Below, in pieces: positions 20,164 to 27,545 of a DNA stretch of 64,000 bases. This stretch comes from Dakarella massiliensis (GTDB lineage Bacteria; Pseudomonadota; Gammaproteobacteria; Burkholderiales; Burkholderiaceae_F), in the NCBI RefSeq assembly GCF_001182045.1, contig NZ_CVTY01000007.1, positions 558,001-622,000 of the forward strand, in the 5' to 3' direction. The position numbers and the translations under genes are program-made. Each line of letters opens with the position of its first letter. The stretch's first letter is position 1. Under the pieces are notes generated by a model. It searched no databases. It saw only the letters and a list, made by a program, of their open reading frames with translations, and had not been told where the DNA came from.

Positions 20164-21177
20164 TCACAGGATCTCCACTTCGGGGGTGAGCTCGATTCCG
20201 AATTTCGCGTTCACCGCATGGATCACTTCGTCGCAGAGCGCCTTCACTTCTTTCCCGGTCGCCCCTCCCCTGTTCACGAGTACCAGCGCCTGGCGATCCC
20301 AGACCGCGGCGTTCCCCAGAACACGGCCTCGGAATCCGGCTGCGTCGATGAGCCACCCGGCCGCAAGCTTCGTCCGCCGTCCCCCCAGAGGGTAGGCGAC
20401 GAGCTGCGGATAATCTTCAAGCAGCGCCCTCGCCTGCAGTTCCGGCACAACCGGGTTCTTGAAGAACGAGCCGGCGTTTCCGAATTCCTTCGGATCGGGG
20501 AGCTTTGCTCGGCGAAGCGCTTCGACCGCGGCGAGCACTGAGCGCGGCGTCACTTCCTTTCCTTCAAGCGCGGTGGAAAGCCCTTTATAGCCCGTCACCG
20601 GGGTCCAGTCCTTTTCGTTCGGGAGCCGGAACGTCACGGAAACGATCACCCAGTTCTTTCCTTCCTCGCTCTTAAACACAGAGCTCCGGTAACCGAAGTC
20701 GCACGCTTCCGTGGAAAGCGTCCGGAATTCACCGCTGTCGAGATCAAAAATCTCCACCGCCTCAATCCGCTCCGCGGCTTCAATCCCGTAGGCCCCGATA
20801 TTCTGCACCGCCGCGCCGCCGACTGACCCCGGAATCAGCACGAGATTCTCGAGCCCCGGGTGCCCGGATTCCGTCATCCGGCACACAAGCGGACTCCAGT
20901 TTTCACCGGACCCTGCTCTGAAGCGGTACTCTCCGGCATCACCCCGCGGAAGTTCCTCAACTCCCGTTATGCGGTTCAGGGCCACGAGCCCATCAAAATC
21001 TTTCGTGAAAAGAATATTTGACCCAGCCCCGATAATGAGGAGCGGCTCATCCTTCTCTCTCACAGTCCGCAGCGCTTCAAGATCCTCACGGGACTCAAGC
21101 CTCACCAGGCGTTTAGCCCGGGCTTCGACTCCGAAGGTAGTGAAGGGAGAAAGAGAAATCTGGTGTTCCACACGCAT
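20164..21177 (-). CDS. murB: UDP-N-acetylenolpyruvoylglucosamine reductase
   Basis: Reduces enolpyruvyl-UDP-GlcNAc to UDP-MurNAc with NADPH and FAD. About 337 residues, the type I (E. coli-like) form. The FAD-binding IIGAGSNIL and PGSVGGAAVQNIGAYG segments and the catalytic Ser in GNAGSFFKNP are present, with the C-terminal Glu in LTPEVEIL. ATG 21177 is used; an in-frame TTG at 21183 is less likely. It is isolated from dxs by 116 bases. Confidence 0.97.
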   Translation of the reverse strand: MRVEHQISLSPFTTFGVEARAKRLVRLESREDLEALRTVREKDEPLLIIGAGSNILFTKDFDGLVALNRITGVEELPRGDAGEYRFRAGSGENWSPLVCRMTESGHPGLENLVLIPGSVGGAAVQNIGAYGIEAAERIEAVEIFDLDSGEFRTLSTEACDFGYRSSVFKSEEGKNWVIVSVTFRLPNEKDWTPVTGYKGLSTALEGKEVTPRSVLAAVEALRRAKLPDPKEFGNAGSFFKNPVVPELQARALLEDYPQLVAYPLGGRRTKLAAGWLIDAAGFRGRVLGNAAVWDRQALVLVNRGGATGKEVKALCDEVIHAVNAKFGIELTPEVEIL

Positions 21178-21293
21178 GGTCAAATCTTCTGAAAGAATGA
21201 AAATCCGGGGCAGAGCCCCGGGAAAAGTTCTTTATAACGCAGTTTGCCGGAAGAGGGAGAGGATTCCGCGGAGCACCTCTTCCCCTTTCCTCC

Positions 21294-23240
21294 CTATTTC
21301 CTGAGCCGCTCGGTCACCCGCCGCACCACTGAGTCGGTATCGAGGCCGCACAGTCTGAAAAGCGCGTCAATCGAGCCGTGCGGAAGGAACCGGTCAGGGA
21401 CTCCGAGCTGCAGCACCGGCACTTCGGCATCAGCCTCCGCCAGCACTTCAAGCACGCCGTCACCCGCGCCGCCCTCAATCACGCCCTCTTCAGCAGTAAC
21501 GAGAAGATCCGCGCGCCGTGCCGCGTCAAGAATCGCCTCACGGTCAAGCGGCTTCGCGAACCGCATATCGATCAGCCCCGCCCGCAGCTGCTTCACCGCG
21601 TCCGTGAGCCGCCAGGTCATCGCGCCGAACGAGAGGAAAATCACCCGCTGTCCCTCAGGGACATCATCCGGGAGGCGCACCGCCTCAACGCTTTTCCCGA
21701 TCGGAATGGTTTCGCCGTTCACTGCCGTCACCGGGGTTCCGGGCCCCTTTCCGCGGGGATATCGGACCGCGGTCGGCGTGTCGAGGCTATACGCGGTGTT
21801 CAGCGCGAGCCGGCACTCATTTTCGCCTGACGGCGTAAACACCGTGAAACCGGGGAACTGCCTGAAGCAGGCAATATCAAAGAGGCCATGATGCGTCGGT
21901 CCATCCGCGCCGACGATGCCGCCGCGGTCTACCGCGAAAAGCACCGGCAGATGCTGAAGCGCCACATCATGCTCAATCTGGTCATAGGCACGCTGGGCAA
22001 AGGTGGAATAAATCGCAACCACGGGCTTCATACCCCCGCAGGCAAGACCCGCCGCGTAAGTCACGGAATGCTGTTCCGCGATCGCCACATCCCGGAACCG
22101 TGTCGGGAAGCGTTTCGCATACTCATCCAGGTCAGAGCCTTCCGTCATGGCCGGGGTGATCGCGTACGTTCTCGGATCCTTCTCCGCAGTGTCGCAGATC
22201 CAGCGGCCGAACACATTCGAAAATGTCGGAGCCGAACTCTTCTTCGCCTGAACACCCGCCTCGGGATCGAAGTGGCTTACACCGTGGTACGTCGTAGGAT
22301 CCGCTTCCGCAAGCTCGTACCCCTTCCCTTTCTTCGTCACCACGTGGAGCACAATCGGTCCCCTCTGCGTCTTCAGATTCTGAAGCACGCGGACCAGGTA
22401 CGAAATATCGTTTCCATCGATCGGCCCGAAATAGTTGAGATCAAACGTGGAGAAGAGGGATGAGGGAGGCGACACAAAATTCATCGCCTGCTTCTCAAAG
22501 CGCTTCGCGAATTCCCAGAGACTTGGAAGATGCGACAGCACCTGCTTCGACCGCTGCCGCGCGCCGAGGAACGCAGGGGTAGAAACGAGCTTCGTCAGAT
22601 TCTTCGAAAGCGCGCCGACCGGGGCTGAGATCGAATAATTGTTGTCATTCAGAATAATGAGGAGGCGGATCTGATCCTTCCAGGATCCGGCGTCATTCAG
22701 GGCTTCAATCGCCATGCCGCCAGTGAGCGCCCCGTCGCCGATCACAGCGACATGCCACCGCTCGGTCGCGCCCTGCAGATAGGACGCGACCGCCATGCCA
22801 AGCGCCGCGGACACTGAGGTCGACGCATGCCCTGTGCCAAAGGCGTCATACGGGCTTTCAGAGCGCTTCGGAAAACCCGAAATGCCGCCCGTCTGCCGGA
22901 GCGTCGCCATTGCCTCGCGCCGCCCTGTGAGGATCTTATGCGCGTAAGCCTGATGCCCCACATCCCAGACAATAGGATCGTCCGGGGTATTAAAAACGTA
23001 GTGAAGCGCCACAGCAAGCTCCACCGCGCCGAGACTCGACGCCAGGTGACCGCCCGTCTGCGAGACTGAGTTCACAATGAAGTGACGGAGCTCAGCCGCG
23101 AGCAGGGGGAGATCCGCGCTGGAAAGCTTCCGCAGATCCTCCGGGGAATTGATCGCCCCGAGGAAACGGTAGGGGTAAGCGTCCCGGGCGTTGATTTCGC
23201 CTGCCGTCTCAGTTTTCTTTTCTTTCAGGTCTGTACTCAT
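21294..23240 (-). CDS. dxs: 1-deoxy-D-xylulose-5-phosphate synthase
   Basis: First enzyme of the non-mevalonate isoprenoid route, joining pyruvate and glyceraldehyde 3-phosphate with thiamine diphosphate. 648 residues. The TPP motif begins GDGALTGGMAIEALNDAG; the catalytic Glu lies in DVAIAEQHSVTYAAG, and DRGGIVGADGPTHHG marks the pyrimidine domain. Its ATG shares one base with the ispA stop (TGATG), so translation is coupled. It is last in xseB-ispA-dxs. Confidence 0.98.
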   Translation of the reverse strand: MSTDLKEKKTETAGEINARDAYPYRFLGAINSPEDLRKLSSADLPLLAAELRHFIVNSVSQTGGHLASSLGAVELAVALHYVFNTPDDPIVWDVGHQAYAHKILTGRREAMATLRQTGGISGFPKRSESPYDAFGTGHASTSVSAALGMAVASYLQGATERWHVAVIGDGALTGGMAIEALNDAGSWKDQIRLLIILNDNNYSISAPVGALSKNLTKLVSTPAFLGARQRSKQVLSHLPSLWEFAKRFEKQAMNFVSPPSSLFSTFDLNYFGPIDGNDISYLVRVLQNLKTQRGPIVLHVVTKKGKGYELAEADPTTYHGVSHFDPEAGVQAKKSSAPTFSNVFGRWICDTAEKDPRTYAITPAMTEGSDLDEYAKRFPTRFRDVAIAEQHSVTYAAGLACGGMKPVVAIYSTFAQRAYDQIEHDVALQHLPVLFAVDRGGIVGADGPTHHGLFDIACFRQFPGFTVFTPSGENECRLALNTAYSLDTPTAVRYPRGKGPGTPVTAVNGETIPIGKSVEAVRLPDDVPEGQRVIFLSFGAMTWRLTDAVKQLRAGLIDMRFAKPLDREAILDAARRADLLVTAEEGVIEGGAGDGVLEVLAEADAEVPVLQLGVPDRFLPHGSIDALFRLCGLDTDSVVRRVTERLRK

Positions 23241-24166
23241 CAGCGGTCCCGATTGACGACATAGCCCGCAATTTCCGCAAGCCGCTTCGTCGAGCCGGCG
23301 TAACCCGGCAGTGATTCAATCTGATCCAGAGCCGCAAGCGCTTCGCTGCAGCTCTGCTGAGCAAGGCTTCTGGCCCCCTCAAGTCCGAGAAGCGACACAT
23401 AGGTGGGCTTCTCTTCTGCTTCGTCCTTGCCGGCGGTTTTTCCGAGAGTCTCCGCGCTCCCTGTCACATCAAGCACATCATCCACCACCTGGAACGCCAG
23501 TCCGATCGAGCGTCCGAAGTCTGAAAGCGCGTCCAGAAGTTGCCGCTCATCTGCTTCAGGGATGTCACCCGACACTGCGCCCATCAGAACCGCGGCCCGG
23601 ATCAGCGCTCCGGTCTTCATCGCGTGAAGTCTACGCAGATCCTCAAGCGCGATCGCGGCATTCCGGCTTCCGGTAAGCGACAGATCGTACGCCTGACCTC
23701 CACACATGCCGCGGGATCCGGCTGCCTCCGCGAGAATCCGGGTAAGACGCACTGCTGACCGCGGCTCAACCGGAGCGTCCGCGATCACCCGGAACGCCTC
23801 TGCCTGAAGCGCATCACCCGCAAGCACCGCTTCGGCAAAGCCGAACTTCGCGTGGGTGGATGCCTTGCCGTGCCGCAGAAGATCGTTATCCATACAGGGA
23901 AGATCATCATGTACGAGCGAATAGGAATGGATACATTCAAGGGACAGAGCTGCCGCGTCAGCTGCCTCAGGCTTTGCGCGGGTAATCGCGGACGCCGCGT
24001 AGCAAAGCAGCGGACGGACGCGTTTTCCCCCTTCGAGGATCGACCAGCGCATCGCTTCATGAAGCCCCTGCGGAAAGACATCCGAGCCCGGAATCCCCAC
24101 TTCGGCAACGCTTTCAAAGTGCGCCTGCCGTTCCTTCATCCAGTCCATGAAAGACACTTCAGACAT
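23240..24166 (-). CDS. ispA: Farnesyl diphosphate synthase (polyprenyl synthetase)
   Basis: Builds C15 farnesyl diphosphate from IPP and DMAPP, the precursor of quinones and undecaprenyl phosphate. About 308 residues from ATG 24166, which has AAGGAG 6 bases upstream; the open frame running back to 24415 overlaps xseB and is not coding there. The two Asp-rich motifs are HDDLPCMDND (first) and FQVVDDVLD (second). xseB lies 25 bases upstream and dxs overlaps downstream, the classic xseB-ispA-dxs operon. Confidence 0.97.
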   Translation of the reverse strand: MSEVSFMDWMKERQAHFESVAEVGIPGSDVFPQGLHEAMRWSILEGGKRVRPLLCYAASAITRAKPEAADAAALSLECIHSYSLVHDDLPCMDNDLLRHGKASTHAKFGFAEAVLAGDALQAEAFRVIADAPVEPRSAVRLTRILAEAAGSRGMCGGQAYDLSLTGSRNAAIALEDLRRLHAMKTGALIRAAVLMGAVSGDIPEADERQLLDALSDFGRSIGLAFQVVDDVLDVTGSAETLGKTAGKDEAEEKPTYVSLLGLEGARSLAQQSCSEALAALDQIESLPGYAGSTKRLAEIAGYVVNRDR

Positions 24167-24191
24167 CTGGTTCTCCTTGGCGTTCATTGGA

Positions 24192-24518
24192 TCAGAAAGG
24201 AACGTCGCCGAAATCATCCGCGGGCGCGGCGGGTGCGGCGGCCGCAGCGGGCTCCGTCCGTGACGCGCTGTCAGGCCGGAGGTCCGACGCCTTAACCGGG
24301 GAAAGCTTTCCCTCTTCATCCAGCTTCCGGATCCGCTCCTCAGCGCGGTCAAGCTTCGCCCGGCACGCCTTCGTGAGCGCAATGCCGCGGGCATAGCTGT
24401 CGACCGACTCTTCAAGCGTCAGTCCGCCCTGCTCCATACGGCCGACAAGCGATTCAAGTTCGCTCATCGCTTCTTCATACGAGAGCTTCTCCGGGTCCTT
24501 CAGCGCCTTAACCGACAT
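24192..24518 (-). CDS. xseB: Exodeoxyribonuclease VII small subunit
   Basis: Small subunit of the single-strand exonuclease that trims DNA to oligonucleotides with XseA. About 108 residues. The family core (LSYEEAMSELESLVGRMEQGGLTLEESV in part) covers residues 10-70; the last ~40 residues are an Ala/Pro/Asp-rich tail. ATG 24518 has GAGG 9 bases upstream; a TTG at 24533 is less likely. It is first in the isoprenoid operon. A possible promoter upstream has TTGCAT and TAAAAT but a 15-base spacer. Confidence 0.95.
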   Translation of the reverse strand: MSVKALKDPEKLSYEEAMSELESLVGRMEQGGLTLEESVDSYARGIALTKACRAKLDRAEERIRKLDEEGKLSPVKASDLRPDSASRTEPAAAAAPAAPADDFGDVPF

Positions 24519-24733
24519 CCGTACAATCCTCAAACCAAAAAGAATTCACCATGGGGGTATTTTACCGGGCTTGATGGGTATGCAACACCCTTTCCAGAGC
24601 CAATACACAGCGGGACACTATGTGAAGTCCGTATCCCGAAGGATCGCTGCTATTCTCACCTGACGGGCATCGCTAAAATGTAAAAATCTTTGCCGCCATC
24701 GGCGGCTGTTTCCGGTTTTCAAAGGTTTACCCC

Positions 24734-25612
24734 ATGCAGTCTCTCTGGATGCTTCTCGCGTCGCTTTTCTTCGCTCTTATGGCCGCCTGCACCAAGTGGG
24801 GTGCCGCAGACTACGGAACTTTCACGCTTGTCTTCTACCGTTCCGCGATTGGCTGCATCGCGATTGCCGCCTGGATCATCGCGACAAGACGGGAAATCCG
24901 GACGCATTACCTCTGGGGACACTTCAAGCGCTGTTTCATCGGCATTGGGAACCTCGCTTTATGGTTCTGGACGCTAGGCAAGCTGCCGCTTGAAACCGGC
25001 ATGACACTGAACTACACAAGCCCGCTTTTCATGGCGCTTTTTGTCGTCGCGGTCTCCTATAAGAAAAAACTCCCGGTTGCCTGGAGCCTGATCGCCGCGA
25101 TTGCTGTCGGGTTTGTCGGCATTCTGATGGTGCTTCGGCCCACTGTCTCTGCGGGACAGGAGCACATCGCTCTGATCGGTCTTGCCTGCGGCATCCTTTC
25201 AACCTGGGCGTATCTTCAGGTCCGGGATCTGAATAAACTGCATGAACCGGTCTGGAGGATTGTTTTCTACTTCACGTTTTTCGGTTCCCTCTTTGGGCTC
25301 CTTGGCTCGTTCTTTGAGCCGGGCGGCATTTCAGTTGTGCCCTCTTTCCGCGGTATCGCGGCGCTTGCCGGTACCGGGCTCTTCGGGCTATTCGCGCAGC
25401 TCTGCCTTACGCGGGCATTCGGCGCTGGGAATCTTCTCCTGACCTCTGTGCTTCAGTTCTCGGCGATTGCTTTCTCTGCCGTCATCAGCGCGGTGTTCTT
25501 CGGAGAGTCGATTCCGCCAGTCGCGATTCTTGGCATCGCGGTCATCATTGCCGCTGGCTCCGCGGCGACACTTCTCACGAAGAGCCACATGAAAGCCATC
25601 GATCACAAGTAG
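24734..25612 (+). CDS. EamA/DMT-family transporter (first of tandem pair)
   Basis: 292 residues with about ten predicted membrane helices and two EamA repeats. Family members export metabolites or amino acids; the substrate cannot be read from sequence. It begins MQSLWMLLASLFFALMAAC. AAAGG precedes ATG 24734. The next gene, 87 bases downstream, is a paralogue with the same layout, so the pair probably arose by tandem duplication. A TAAAAT hexamer sits at 24674-24679, but no good -35 partner was found. Confidence 0.88.
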   Translation: MQSLWMLLASLFFALMAACTKWGAADYGTFTLVFYRSAIGCIAIAAWIIATRREIRTHYLWGHFKRCFIGIGNLALWFWTLGKLPLETGMTLNYTSPLFMALFVVAVSYKKKLPVAWSLIAAIAVGFVGILMVLRPTVSAGQEHIALIGLACGILSTWAYLQVRDLNKLHEPVWRIVFYFTFFGSLFGLLGSFFEPGGISVVPSFRGIAALAGTGLFGLFAQLCLTRAFGAGNLLLTSVLQFSAIAFSAVISAVFFGESIPPVAILGIAVIIAAGSAATLLTKSHMKAIDHK

Positions 25613-25699
25613 AGAGGATGCGGCGGGTGATACACGCGCGGCGCTAAAATGTGCGCCTTCATTGATTAACTTCATTACCCGCCTGCCGCGGAGCTTCGC

Positions 25700-26569
25700 A
25701 TGCGATCATTCTGGATGCTCGGGGCGTCGTTCTTCTTCGCCCTTATGGCTGCCTTCGTCAAAATGGGGGCAAGCCACTTTTCATTCTTTGAACTCGTCGG
25801 TTACCGGTCGCTTTTCGGTGTGATTCTGATTGAAGGGTGGATCTTCGCCACTCACCGCACCATCCGGACACCCTACATTTTCGGGCACTTCAAGCGAAGC
25901 TTCATTGGCACCTTCTCGATGACGATCTGGTTCTATTCGATGGGGTTTCTGCCGCTCGCGACAGGTCTCACGCTGAACTATACGAATCCGATCTTCATGG
26001 CGCTCTTCGTATTTGTGATGGTGCTGAGGCGGCACGCGAAAATTCCCTGGGGACTGATCATCGCGACCATTGCCGGTTTCGCCGGCGTTGTGCTGATGCT
26101 GCATCCGACGGTTGAAACCGGACAGATCAAACCGGCTCTTATCGGTCTCTGCTCGGGATTTCTCGCCGCTTTTGTGGGGCTTCAGATCCGGGAGCTCGCG
26201 AAACTGCACGAGCCGACCTGGAGAATCGTGTTCTACTACACGTCGTTCGGCACACTCTGGGGCTTTATCGGTCACCTCATCGCGCACGGGAGCTTCTCCG
26301 CCATCAATATGCAGAGCCTCCTCCCGCTCACCGGCATGGGCATCTCGGCCACCATCGCTCAGCTCTGCATGACGCAGGCCTACGGCGTGAAGAATATTCT
26401 CGTGTCGTCTGTGCTTCAGTACTCCGCGATTATCTTCGCGACAATCTTCGGCTACTTCTTCTTCGGCGACCCGATTTCGCTTGACGCAGGCCTCGGGATC
26501 GCGATCATTATCGCGGCCGGCATCGTAGCAACACTTTTTATCAAGAAAAATCAGGCAAAGCACGGCTAA
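25700..26569 (+). CDS. EamA/DMT-family transporter (second of tandem pair)
   Basis: 289 residues, about ten membrane helices. It matches its upstream neighbour along the whole length: both start with SxWML-ASxFFALMAA, share GHFKRxFIG, TGxTLNYTxPxFMALF, and LAKLHEPTWRIVFYYT versus LNKLHEPVWRIVFYFT. Some EamA proteins work as pairs, so the two might form a heterodimer; duplication with divergence is the simpler view. A hairpin GCGCGGGAA/TTCCCGCGC (26575-26595) follows, without a U run. Confidence 0.88.
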   Translation: MRSFWMLGASFFFALMAAFVKMGASHFSFFELVGYRSLFGVILIEGWIFATHRTIRTPYIFGHFKRSFIGTFSMTIWFYSMGFLPLATGLTLNYTNPIFMALFVFVMVLRRHAKIPWGLIIATIAGFAGVVLMLHPTVETGQIKPALIGLCSGFLAAFVGLQIRELAKLHEPTWRIVFYYTSFGTLWGFIGHLIAHGSFSAINMQSLLPLTGMGISATIAQLCMTQAYGVKNILVSSVLQYSAIIFATIFGYFFFGDPISLDAGLGIAIIIAAGIVATLFIKKNQAKHG

Positions 26570-26643
26570 GGATCTCGCGCGGGAACTTCCCGCGCTATCC
26601 TTTACCGATCAGTAACTTTTTCCAGAAGGATACCCGGAACGCC

Positions 26644-27069
26644 ATGACTCTCCGCCGTTCGATTTTTGCCGCGGCCATTGCCGCCATGATCTCGACCACT
26701 GCTTTTGCTGCCCCTGGCGCCGCCGCGTCTCTTGCCGGCACGAGCTGGATGATGGAGCTTCCGAAGGGCTCAAGCTGCGAGGTACCGCCTGAGATTCAGT
26801 TCAGGAAAGACGGCTCAATTGCCGGAAACGCTGGCTGCAATGACTTCAAAGGAAGCTGGAAGGCGGATGGAGACTCGCTTTCCGTGAACTATCAGCCGAC
26901 CACGGATCGCCGCTGCGCGAAGGCGTTCCTCGAGCCTGAGGCCGCCTTCACCGCGGCTCTGAAGGGCGTGAAGACCGTGAAAAAGGATGGCAAGGGGCTT
27001 CTTCTCATCAGTTCGGAAGGGAAGACCCTGCTTCGCATTGTGCCGTCAGTCGCCGGTGCCTGCGACTAA
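26644..27069 (+). CDS. Secreted META-domain protein (HslJ-like)
   Basis: 141 residues with a signal peptide (about residues 1-22) and a META domain: LAGTSWMMELP, then FRKDGSIAGNAGCNDFKGSW, the motif that names HslJ-like proteins. HslJ is an envelope heat-shock protein tied to novobiocin resistance in E. coli; the biochemical role is unclear. It has Cys residues at about 44, 60, 83 and 140 that could form disulfides in the periplasm. There is no lipobox Cys at the signal-peptide end. AAGGA and GGAA motifs lie before ATG 26644. Confidence 0.85.
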   Translation: MTLRRSIFAAAIAAMISTTAFAAPGAAASLAGTSWMMELPKGSSCEVPPEIQFRKDGSIAGNAGCNDFKGSWKADGDSLSVNYQPTTDRRCAKAFLEPEAAFTAALKGVKTVKKDGKGLLLISSEGKTLLRIVPSVAGACD

Positions 27070-27085
27070 GGAAGCTTTTTTCTGT

Positions 27086-27110
27086 GAAGAGGCGGAAAAC
27101 CGCCTCTTTC
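27086..27110 (+). terminator. Hairpin terminator after META-domain gene
   Basis: GAAGAGGCGG and CCGCCTCTTTC pair around AAAA. It lies between the convergent META-domain and napB genes and is nearly symmetric, so it may act in both directions. Confidence 0.75.
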
Positions 27111-27123
27111 CGTGAGCGAGCAA

Positions 27124-27471
27124 TTAGTTATTGTTCGCCGGGCTGTGGCAGATCGTGCAGTTCCAGCGCTGGGGGGCAACGGTCATCTTGCCGTCCTTGC
27201 CCTTCACCCAGTGGTTGGCCGGCATTTCCGTGCCTTCCTCACCCTTCTTCGCCTTGCCGATACGGCCGTAGTCGTCGGCGTGGCACATCACGCACATGTT
27301 CTTGTCCTTCGTGATTTCCATGCCCTTCGTGTCATGCTTGATCAGGACATTCACGGGACCGGCGGAGGCCGCCGTCTGAGTCTGGGCCGCAGCCGCGTTG
27401 CCGGCGAGCGCCACACTGAACATAGCTGCAATACCGCTCAGAACCGCAGCCTTAAGAGCTTTTTTCATCAT
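27124..27471 (-). CDS. napB: Short diheme cytochrome c NapB-like subunit
   Basis: Electron-transfer subunit of periplasmic nitrate reductase. 115 residues including a signal peptide (about residues 1-28). Two CxxCH motifs (Cys60-His64 and Cys105-His109) bind heme c covalently; His46 and His87 sit where NapB distal heme ligands lie, and the VAPQRWNCTICH segment matches the NapB VxPRRYFCxxCH signature. It is shorter than typical NapB (about 150 residues) because it ends right after the second heme site. GAGGA precedes the ATG. It follows napA by 74 bases. Confidence 0.85.
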   Translation of the reverse strand: MMKKALKAAVLSGIAAMFSVALAGNAAAAQTQTAASAGPVNVLIKHDTKGMEITKDKNMCVMCHADDYGRIGKAKKGEEGTEMPANHWVKGKDGKMTVAPQRWNCTICHSPANNN

Positions 27472-27545
27472 GATTAATTCCTCTTTTCCGCCTCCGGATC
27501 CCGCCGACTGGCGGCGGAGAACCGGAAGCTGGTTACGGTTAGATA

